From NCBI GenBank assembly GCA_033964015.1, contig CM066913.1, positions 8,302,953-8,366,952 on the forward strand: DNA of 64,000 nucleotides, in the 5' to 3' direction. Source of the DNA: Scolanthus callimorphus. Its lineage: Eukaryota; Cnidaria; Anthozoa; Actiniaria; Edwardsiidae. The translations under genes were made by a program, and so were the position numbers. Below the pieces are notes generated by a model that saw nothing but the letters and a program-made list of their open reading frames with translations, was not told where the DNA came from and ran no database searches. Numbering within the stretch: the first letter of the stretch is position 1; every line of letters starts with the position of its first letter. This document shows, piece by piece, positions 54,556-64,000 of the stretch.

Positions 54556-55745
54556 CCCGGTCTAGCCAATTGATAAAAATCGATACCGAAAAAAAATTAT
54601 ATAAACCGATTTTTATCGATTTTTCAGTGAAATCCTTAAAAATCGTTAGCCAAAATAAGTGTGCGCAAATCGTTAATATGGATTTTTCACCGATTTATTG
54701 ATTTCTAACGGAAACTAAGAATTAAGCAATAAAAGTACTTTCTGCGTGCTCTCTGCTTTCTTACAAACACGAGGGGGATGTTGGGAGAACTGATTCAAAA
54801 CTTGAAAGACACGAGCCCGGCAAGTATCTTTCAAGTTTTATCAGTTCGACCAACATTTCCCGAGTGTTTGTAAGAAACCAGAGAGCACGCAGAAAGTATT
54901 TTTATTGCTTTTAGAAAATAACATACACACGCGCGACAGCGTTGCGTGACAATCGTGTTTCTCAGGTCTCTTACAAGCACGCTTTTTAACCAATCAGGAT
55001 GCGCACATTCACAATACAACATAGGTGTTATTTTCTAAAACGTTTTATAAAATGGGGAAAAGTTACCTTGCGATCAAGCAGTGGTTTCCCCTCCCTGACG
55101 GTTGACGGCGACTAAAGAGAGGAGGAAACGACTGATCGCAGGGTAGGGAATAGTCAAAGGAAAAAGAGACATGTACATGATGACAACATTCTGCTCACTT
55201 GGATAGCTAACAGATTGCGCATTGAAACAGCTGAACGAAATAATCCGCTCCTCGCTCTCCCATAGTCGAACAATGAAAAGCAACAGATCTTGAGTAGCAT
55301 ATTTATACAATTCTGTACACTGAACGGTAAGCATCTGTTATTGTGTGGTTCAGGAAAATATCCATACCCCCTCCACGGAAGGGTGTTGAAAAGTGACCCC
55401 CCCCCCCCCCCCCCCCCCCACCCCCACCCCTCTGGAATTTCCAAGGAAAAATACAGTTTTGTATGGAAATGATCAGGTAAATTGACCCCCCCACCCCTCT
55501 GGAATTTCCATTGCCCTTCCGTAGGGGGGTATGGATAATTTCTGGAACCACACATTAACTTGTTGATGTGCTTGGTGTTATTTATGAATCGTAATAAATT
55601 GATAAAAATCGATCATTTATTTTAAAGTGCGATCGATTTTTAACGATTTTTAAAAACAATTGATAAAAATCATCAGTCTTTAACGATTGGTAATGATTTA
55701 TCGATTGGTAAATTGGTATCGATTTTTATCGATTGACTAGACCGG
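54556..55745. mobile_element. TIR element (CCCGGTCTAG ends) containing nested elements
   Basis: CCCGGTCTAGCCAATTGATA with AAAAATCGATACC is inverted at the right (GGTATCGATTTTTATCGATT, GACTAGACCGGG). Subterminal ATCGATTTTTA motifs recur. Inside are an inverted pair at 54734-54905 (TACTTTCTGCGTGCTCTCTG arms) and the MITE at 55341-55555. Confidence 0.65.
55341..55555. mobile_element. MITE, TGTGTGGTTCC family with C-run
   Basis: TGTGTGGTTCAGGAAAATATCC at the left is inverted as GGATAATTTCTGGAACCACACA at the right. ACCCCTCTGGAATTTCCA occurs twice. Related to 11476-12156. Confidence 0.65.
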
Positions 55746-58700
55746 GACATAAGTATTATTAAGCTTACTTATATACTATGCATCCCAGTAAACGTTGCAA
55801 CCTTCGGTTTTTCGTCCCGTCAGCGGCTGCTTAAAATTGATAGCGTCTCGGGACCACAAAACATACATTTCTCTCGGTCCAAGTAAATAAGTGTTAAATG
55901 TTCCCCAAATCAAGAGAACTCCTGGTTTAACAATTTTCTAGTCAATGATTTTGGGACTTAGTTTTTTTAACATGACGAACTTAAAGGTCACCTCACCCAG
56001 CCCATGAAAGCACTGCTTTGCCATCATTTTGACTTGTACGATGATTAAATCTAGTTTTTGCTTCCCAAAACTGTGAAAATTCTTGTATCCCTTGCTTGAC
56101 TTAGGAAAATTTCATTTGACAGACAATCCTTTGATCAGCTGGTTACACTAAGGCATAGTTTCTAAAGCACTGAATCAATGTAAACAAAAACATAGCAATG
56201 CATTATGGGCAGGATCCTTCAATAATAATTAATTGAAGTACCTAGGATTTCTCTTGATTTGCAAATGTTTGTCAAAGTGTTCCATGTCATATTTAGTTGT
56301 TTGTAAAGGTCACTGCTTTTGTTTTGAGTGATTCTGGTCCTGTTTTATATCTTACATGTACCATTGAGGTTACCAACCCTATTGCAACCAATGTGACTAG
56401 ATTTGATATGTCTTCTGTGGCAACTAACTTTTCTTTGCCGGTATTCACCACTCATCTGGAGACTTAATTGGGAAACTCTCTAAGACAAATACTCTGGCAA
56501 TGGATTTGACCATTTTAATCATATGATGAGGACACAAATAGAGACTTGATGAAATAGCTAATTTCAGACCCTGCTCATATCCAAACCAATCAACACTTCT
56601 TACAATGAATCAAACTATTTCAGACCCCCACACAAGAAGGACCTCAATGACATTTTTTTCCATTTGGTGATGACATTTATAATAATAATGAAGGAACAGG
56701 TTATTAGTAAAAAGAAAAAGAAAATTCCTAGCTTATGTGATGTTACCTACAACCTGGCTGAGCTGATCTGTCAATTAGCTAACTGGACACCAAATTAACA
56801 TTACTGAGAACCTTCGCAGGCCTAATGGAAAGGATGTGGAGCTGTAATCCAATTACAAAAATCAGGGAAGCTCTAGACTCTGATTAAGTTTAATTCTTGG
56901 TAGAAGTGTTGACTAGAAGTGGGACTATGACTAAATTTTGACCCCTCGATTTTTTATCTAGACAGAATCCCTCAAGGCAAAGCAAACCAACAAAGAAATG
57001 TGGGCCTTATCATGCAAAATAGAGCCAGGATGGCATCACATTTTTTTTTTTCACCAACAGTTATATTTTCCAATTTTTGCATAAATTGCTTGTGTAAGGC
57101 CAAACCTAAAAGGAAAAATGGTAGAATCACGTCGCCTGAGCCCTTTTTGTGACAAGGCCAATACATCTTGAAATGTTGCCTACATATGCAGCCTCTACTT
57201 GGTGCTTACTGGAAGAAAAAGGAGTGTTTGTGTGCTGATGACAAGTGAAAAGGGACCTTATACATGGTATCTTGTTAAATATTCAATCAGACGTTTTTTT
57301 GACACAGTAAGATGGCATCTGCCAATTAGAATCTTAAAATTAAGAAGTGTCTGTATGAGATTCTTTAACCTGAGTATCAGATCCTCTCCATAATTTTATT
57401 TTTTATCTCATTTTTCTTTTGGAAAAATTATCAGATTCCATTTAAGTATCCTTTCCACTTGTCAGAGCTCATATTTGGTAAAAAGCTTTCAATGGGCCAA
57501 AAATATTTGAATGGCATTGCAAAGTTGTAAAAAAAATATATTGCTATTGAAAAAGTGAATGCAAGAAAGCCTTTTGCCCAGATTCAGGTAAAATTATACT
57601 GGAGTGTCCAGTGAGTACTAAGTAGGAGAGGCTTCCACAGGCACTTATAAAATCAGTGGCGGATCCAGAGGGGGCTTCAAGGTTTCCATGGAACCCCCTT
57701 CAGCATCGGCACAATAAGGAATTTATTGTGATTGATACTGCTAGCATTCGAATGACTGAAGAAGAAACGGAATCCTGGTAAAACCCTGGACCTGCCACTG
57801 AAAATATCATTAATAGTATTATGGTGGGCTATTTAGAGCATGTTTTGTGTGTGTGTGTGCATGGTGTATTGGGATCAAGGAGGAATTTCAGCATGATAAA
57901 TGTTCAACAATTTATCCCAACTTAAGAAAACAAAGGTGGCTAGGTTATTAAAAATTCAAGGCTAATGTATTCCATCTTTAGAATGTCTGTAAATATCATA
58001 TTTATGAATAAAAGTAAAGGGTGTTTGTGTTCCAGTAATTTATTCCAACTTTAGAAGACCTGTAAGTACCTTTTTTGAAAATAAAAAAAAATCGCACAAG
58101 GGCTCCTTCAGCACCAGTCTCTGATACCCCATGTTGGTGTCAAGGCCAGGAAGTGTCCAAGCCATTGCACTCCATGTAGCCTCCCACTGCTGACTCTGAT
58201 CACCTGCCACTTAGCACTTGACCAGTTCTCATATGCTACAAACCTTGAGGCTTAAGCTCCAGCTTCTTTCTTCACACTCCATTCCATGTTTTACTCACTG
58301 AGTAACTCATGAAATGAAGTGAGAAGAAAGAAGCTGGAATTCAGGCAATGAGTTAAGGTGTCAATACAGCATAATTTGGGAAACAGATTTTCATAAAAAA
58401 AATCCAAATAATCAAGTATTGACATCTAACCTAAAGCCTGCTTCACATCATTCAACCCAACCATGAGTCCGCAGCCCCTTGAGGTTCTCAAACTGTGTTG
58501 ATAGGTACAAACATATGCAGTATTCTGTTCTCTATCCCTTGGTGATGGCTACAGGTGGTGGCCAAGCGAAGGGGGATCCACAAATTAGCAAATGCCCTGA
58601 AGGGTCCTTATTTTATGTGTTGAAGTTTGGTTGTTGAAGTTTGCTTGTTGTAAATTGATTCTCCATTTTTATAAAACTGTTGTTAAAAATCCCTGAAACT

Positions 58701-59273
58701 CCCAAAAACTCTTTTCACACCTCAGGGGCACTTGCTAAAAAAAATTCTAACTAAACCCAAGGAGGGGAGGGGTATACCAGATACTAAATTAAGTCACACA
58801 TCCCGGCCCTCTTGCCCATTAAACGCACCTTTTGACATTTTTTAATGCAAGAGGTGACCTAACCTGTTCAACAGAAAAGGCTTGGATGGCTCAACTAGAA
58901 AAAAAAAAGTTCTGTTACACCTACAAATCCTTTGCCAAACATTGAACTTTTTCCCCTCACATAATATTATGAAGCAGGCTTTTTATTTAACATACTGCTA
59001 AAATATAATCTAAAATATTTTATGGAGGTTTCCTTAAAGGGCCCGTGTCAGCCACTCCTTTGTTGTTGTTTTCGTTCGGTATTAGAAGACGATTTACGAG
59101 TAACAATCTCTTAATAACATCTAAAAACAAAGTTTCAGATTTGATTTACCAAATTCGATCGAGAACATTGCTTTATATTCTCTAAATCAGCTGATGGAAA
59201 TGGATGCTTTGTCTGACTTCGTATGTTGATATGCTGTCAAAATGGCGGCTGACATAGGTTCTTTACCACTGTA
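55746..59273. other. Long stretch without recognisable genes
   Basis: AT-rich sequence with a short TG run at 57845 and an inverted TTTCTTCTCACTT / AGCTTCTTTCTTC patch near 58262-58335. A ~90-bp block at 58441-58530 is repeated in inverse orientation at 61283-61365. No exon with coding and splice support was found. Confidence 0.45.
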
Positions 59274-59542
59274 TGCATTGCTACGCGACCTCAAAATTCA
59301 CGGTTGCGATTGGCGATTCTCAGCAAAGGAATTGTAATGTAAATTTTCTTGAGCCAGAAAGTTAATAATTCTAAGCCAGAAAGCCAAAGGATAGCTTACA
59401 ATAAATTCAGTTGATTTTGCAATCAATGTCGGCCCACTGAAGAAGCCGAATCCAACGTTTTGGTTTTGATTGACGGCTAAAAATCGCCAATCGCCCATCC
59501 AACAGTGAACTTTGAGGTCGCGTAGCAATGCATACAGTGGTA
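59274..59542. mobile_element. Palindromic MITE, CCACTGTATGC family, copy 2
   Basis: Full-length copy with the same ends as 33135-33414 and the same orientation. It carries small differences such as CCCATCCAACAG in place of CCCATCGCAACAG. Confidence 0.75.
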
Positions 59543-59764
59543 ATATCAGTCTTTGTGATTTCAGTACTTTTTACATACTTTATGTCACATAATCCTCATC
59601 ATTTTATTTATTTACAATAAATTAATTACAAAAAAATCAGGTCAGTTTCACACTATAGCAAATATGGTAATAATAATTGTATTGAACATTTGTGAAATTT
59701 AGCAGAATAATATTTCCATGAAAATTAAGATTTAAAGATGATTTTATTATCTTACTGCTTTGCT

Positions 59765-60110
59765 TACCACTGTATGCATTGCTACGCGACCTCAAATTTA
59801 TATTATGATGGGCGATTTTTAGCTTTCAATCAAACCCACCGCAAACACTGGATTTGGCCTCTTCAGTGGGTTGAAATTGATTGCCAAGTAAACCTAAATG
59901 GTTCTGAGCTATCCTTTGGCTTCCTTGCCTGGTTACAGTTTTCTTGCATAAAATCGCAAATATTGAAAAATGTTTCTGTCCACTCTTCAATGCAAATAGC
60001 AATATCAGCAACAATTAGAGTTTTAATTATCCCAATTAAATGGGTCTCTAAAAAGGTGCAATTTGTGGCTGTCCAAAAGTTTACATTTTTGAATGCAAGC
60101 ATATTGCATT
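59765..60110. mobile_element. Palindromic MITE, CCACTGTATGC family, diverged copy 3
   Basis: TACCACTGTATGCATTGCTA is intact at the left. The body matches the reverse orientation of copy 2 (GGGCGATTTTTAGC, CTTCAGTGGG, GAGCTATCCTTTGGCTT). The right end has decayed. The open frame 59738-60208 is the translation of this element and its flank, not a gene. Confidence 0.6.
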
Positions 60111-63100
60111 ATTTCAGAAACTATAGTTATCAATTTTTATTCAATATACTTTTATTTCAGATAGGCATTTACATTTTTACTTGTCTCTACAATTTTCTGA
60201 AAATTTGACATTTTATTTTCTCAGGCTCACAAGTAGCAGCATTTTTGGTGTTACAATGGACAACAAGCTATTATTATGTAGGATTGTTTGTGTAAACATT
60301 TTTGTCCATTGGAAACTGAGAAGTTAAATAAAAGGTCCAGATCCAGAATTGTTTTAAATGGTTTACAGAAACCTGAGTGTCAGATTTTCACAAGTTTTTT
60401 AAAGTAAATTTGAAGTGAGATTCTGACACCATGTATTTGTATGCTTACTTTGAATTTCCAGAAACATTTAATCAAAAGTCACTTTGTTTAGCCAAGATAA
60501 CACATCTAGCAAGGCCACAAGATGCAGCTTTACACTGGTTTCAGTAACCAGTCAGCTTTTTTTCTGTATCAGCACCTGAATTATTTTATCCTGTTTAGTA
60601 GTTTTTAGTTGTTTATAATCATTATTAAAAATAAAATTTTAGCATCAATTTCACGAGGGGGACAATCAATTTACTACATGAATTCTATTGCCATCTATTT
60701 AGGCCACATCAAGCAAAAAAGACAACATTAATACATTTTTTTTTCATGTCCATAGGTTGTGTTGCCTTTCCAGTAATGTTTACAATTTTGGAGTATTACT
60801 TTCGTAAAAGGAGGGAAAAAAGGCCAAATCTTTGAAGAAACAGCAAAAATGTTGTTGGAAAGTAAAATGATAGAATTATTTTGTCAAGGCGCTTTTTGCA
60901 TGATGTGGCGTATTTGGTTAAACAAAATCAAAAGTTATCAAAACATCTTACTGGATTATGCACACTCTTAATAGAATACTAGCATATTTAATTGTCTGCT
61001 AAATTCATTATAGCCATCATGATTTTATCATTTATCTGCTTCTTTCAAATCGTGAGGTTACTGTAAAAAGTTTCCGAAATCCAAATATTTTGTTTGGAGA
61101 TTTTCCTCACCCAAAGCCAGTCTGGAATTCTAGGGTTAGATTAACGAATAATGAAGGCAACGCCCCACCCAACCTCCATGACATGCCACCTGATTTAGTA
61201 TCGCTACCAGGCATATGACCTAAAGCTTTATAAAAAATTATAAACAACTTGTGCCTAATGGAGGAGAACCTAGTGGGAAATACTGCATATATTTGTACCT
61301 ACCGGAACAGTCTCAGCACCCTCAAAAAGCTGCAGCCCATGGTTGGAACGAATCAAGGAAGCACAATGCCCCAAGGTTTCCAGCATATAAAAACTGGATG
61401 AGTTCTAAGTGACAGATGACCAGAGACAACAGAGGGAGACAACACAGAGCACAATGACAAGGACACCCACCTGACCTTGACCATGAGGTATCGTCAAACT
61501 GGTGCTTCCAGAGCCTTGTTGGGACTTTTGTTTTTTCTTTTCAGCACCTATGGATTCTTACAATGTTAATGCACGAGAAATGCCATTAAATAAGATTAAG
61601 TGATTCCTAAAAATATATCCAAACCTCTCACATGAAGGTCAATTTGCCTTATTTTCAGAATTGACAAAAATCCGGGTTCCATTACAAATAATAATACTTT
61701 CAGGAATCACATATCACACCATGTTAAGGAAAGGGTTTGTATGCAGTATGTTCATAGAAAAGCAATCAAAATCAATTTTTGTTCTACACTTTGTTAAATG
61801 AAATATTATAGAGTCACTGAAGTTTTGTCAGAGTGCCTCATCTTGTAAGAGTCTTTTTGCTTCCAGAATGATGCAAAACATCATCTTTGGACCTTTATTT
61901 TGTTAACATTCCTCTCTCCGATCATTGCTTGCATCAAAGGCAATATTATTAAAGTCATCAACCCATTTTTTCATATATGGAAAATCAGCCATCATAAACA
62001 ATATTGAAGTTTCAAGATGGAAGAATGAGAATTTTATATTCTGGGAGACCCATTTGAGGTTAGACAGGCAATCGGAGCAACATTATAGTGACAAATCAGC
62101 CACAAAATTTTCTCATTCAAGTTATGATATCTAAAACCACAAAACAACAATGTTCTACAGTTTTAGGTAAAATTGCTTGAACCTTGTTATGGCAGTAAAA
62201 TTTCCAGATATCTTACTCACTTTATCATTTTTCCACAAGCACTTGAAGAAAGGAATGCAGAAAAAAAAACTTGAAGCCAAAAAAAAAAAAATGTTTTGCC
62301 AAAATGAATTTTGCAGTCAAAATCCTAAGAGAACTGCTGCTTAAGACCCCTTTCATAAAATGGTGGTAAATATAGCATGCTGACTGAAGACTAGAATGGT
62401 TCTCAAACCAAACAAAACCTCATTATTGCTGGGTTTCCGCTAGTTTCTCTAGTAAAATCGAAAAATAGTCCAAAAAGTCACTTAAGTGGTTCTTGGACCA
62501 ACCCCTTCAACTACTGCTCTTTGAAAGTGGACAGCTTGGAGAATGATCCATTTTTCTATTTTTCCCAGTTTTCAACAATTTATGGATAATATTTGTGGCA
62601 GCCTTATTGTTGCATGGTTTAAGAGCCATTCCACTCATAAAATTAATGTCTAGAGCAGATTTGACATGATTTTAGAAAAAGAATTCATGTTGTCATAGCT
62701 TTTTGTCATATTATGCCAAACTAAACGACCTCAGTAATGATGATGTTAGCCATATGATATTTTCTAAGGACCAGTATGCTAAATAAAAAGCAATGTTAAA
62801 TTCATGCAAAAGCTGCTCTAGTGTAAATACAGCCATTGAATAGTTTGGGGCAATTTGCATGACCTTTGAGAAAATACCTGGTATATCATGTTGTCAAACT
62901 CTCACTATTATAATTCATTGACAGATCCAGGGAGGTGAATAAGGTAGATAGCCACCTCCTTTTCTCAATGTGTCTCAGTATATTTTCACTAATAATCACC
63001 CCCATTTCCCAAAAATTTCTGGTTAGTAAAACCTTTGTACTTTGTCACCCCCTCCCCAGTCAAAGTTTCTGGATGCACTGATCAATTTTCTTTACCAAAC

Positions 63101-63316
63101 ATTATCCAAAGGAATCAAATAGATTTATACAGACAAGATAAACTAAAGTCCCAAACTGCAAGCCAGTAAATCTTGCAAACAATCAGTTATTCAATTAAAA
63201 AAGTCTGAAATGATATCATTATCAAAATGTATGTAAAAGTGCATGCAAAAAGCCCACAAATCATCAATAGCACCAATAATCCTTTCATAAGCTGTTGAAT
63301 AATGGGCTGAGGGTAG
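60111..63316. other. Long stretch without recognisable genes
   Basis: AT-rich DNA with A-runs. An exon-like minus-strand frame near 61290-61385 overlaps a repeat shared with 58441-58530. Nothing else supported. Confidence 0.45.
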
Positions 63317-63609
63317 GGGCCATTCCATTTTTTAGCCACAACCCCCCCTACAGAAGACGTTTTCCTAGGGGGTATAGCAAAATGGCCATTTCCGAGGGGG
63401 TCAAACCGAAAGAAAGGCTCTTCCGTGGGTTTTTCCGAGGGGGTACAATAAGAAAAAGCCTCTTCCGAGGGGGTGCAATAAAAAATTAGCCTCTTCCGTG
63501 GGTTTCTCCAAGGGGATGCAATCCAAAAAGGGCTCTTTTTTCCGAGGGGGTTACTAAAGAAAATGAGCTCTTCTGTAGGGGGGGTTCGGCTTAAAAATGG
63601 AATGGCCCT
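63317..63609. mobile_element. G/C-run TIR element with internal minisatellite, copy 2
   Basis: GGGGCCATTCCATTTTTTAGCC is inverted at the right (GGCTTAAAAATGGAATGGCCC). The interior has repeated TCTTCCG(T/A)GGGTTTTTCCGAGG-type units. Same family as 43271-43942, without the nested insertion. Confidence 0.7.
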
Positions 63610-63610
63610 A

Positions 63611-64000
63611 GGCAGTTGTGTGACTGGGGTATACTGGCTGAATGGTGACTAGAGGGTAGGCAGTTGTGTGACCAGTAGACTGGCTGTATGGTGGCTTGAG
63701 GTTAGGCAGTTGTGTAACCGGTAGACTGGCTGTATGGTGACTAGAGGGTAGGCAGTTGTGTGACCAGTAGACTGGCTGTATGGTGGCTTGAGGTTAGGCA
63801 GTTGTGTAACCGGTAGACTGGCTGTATGGTGACTAGAGGGTAGGCAGTTGTGTGACCGGTAGACTGGCTGTATGGTGGCTTGAGGTTAGGCAGTTGTGTA
63901 ACCGGTAGACTGGCTGTATGGTGACTAGAGGGTAGGCAGTTGTGTGACCGGTAGACTGGCTGTATGGTGGCTTGAGGTTAGGCAGTTGTGTAACCGGTAG
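63611..64000 (+). repeat. 46-bp tandem repeat with 92-bp higher-order unit
   Basis: More than eight 46-bp monomers (GGCAGTTGTGTGACC... start) alternate between two types. One reads GTGACC[A/G]GTAG...GGCTTGAGGTTA, the other GTAACCGGTAG...GACTAGAGGGTA, giving a 92-bp dimer period. The array continues past the window end and begins right at the edge of the preceding TIR element. Confidence 0.9.

Noticed and set aside
55154..55555. Glycine-rich minus-strand frames
   Set aside because: They cover a C-run inside the MITE at 55341-55555.
59738..60208. 156-codon plus-strand frame with hydrophobic segments
   Set aside because: It runs through a diverged MITE copy; hydrophobicity comes from T-rich sequence and there is no splice or family support.
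61283..61385. Minus-strand exon-like frame (LETLGHCASLIRSNHG...) with a good donor, resembling an armadillo-type exon
   Set aside because: A homologous block lies in inverse orientation at 58441-58530, where the frame is broken; it is a dispersed repeat.

Overview
The window looks like a gene-poor, transposon-dense piece of an invertebrate metazoan nuclear genome, most plausibly an anthozoan cnidarian (coral or sea anemone). That assignment is inference, from spliced animal genes, low GC, a muskelin gene close to vertebrate length, and abundant foldback MITEs. No bacterial operon structure, CRISPR array or rRNA gene was seen.

The backbone is one long plus-strand gene, muskelin (MKLN1-like). 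I resolve it into 25 coding exons from 12658 to 45740. Every splice phase closes, and the model gives 741 codons plus stop. Head-to-head with it, 277 bp away, is a minus-strand gene for mitochondrial ribosomal protein uS12m (MRPS12-like; exons 12351-12380 and 9822-10332). Muskelin introns carry other genes and elements. Intron 2 holds a 6.75-kb DNA transposon (13020-19771) with ~190-bp imperfect terminal inverted repeats and a spliced, uninterrupted ~1516-codon gene ending in an XPG/FEN-like nuclease and a CXC cysteine domain; it matches the Academ type. Intron 10 holds a TIR element (25189-31312) interrupted by a 5-kb CR1/L2-like LINE with an 'actagc' target duplication, and the LINE is itself interrupted by a ~550-bp insertion. 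Intron 14 holds an intronless TMC (transmembrane channel-like) gene with one frameshift. Introns 17 and 23 each hold a tRNA-derived SINE.

Left flank (1-12350): two weak exon candidates, several TIR/foldback elements, an intronless carbohydrate sulfotransferase (6416-7556, two frameshifts) and a decayed partial copy of it (9041-9607). Right flank (45741-64000): a two-exon hypothetical membrane protein (47884-49388), a partly resolved minus-strand gene (51381-53817) whose last exon runs into a MITE, a nested TIR element (54556-55745), copies of MITEs found elsewhere in the window, a long stretch without recognisable genes, and a 46-bp/92-bp higher-order tandem repeat running off the window end.

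The interrupted reading frames of the sulfotransferase, uS12m, TMC and LINE all need 1-nt insertions to be repaired (the genome appears to lack a base), while muskelin and the Academ gene are intact. Either some of these loci are recent pseudogenes or the assembly carries residual deletion errors; sequence alone does not decide.
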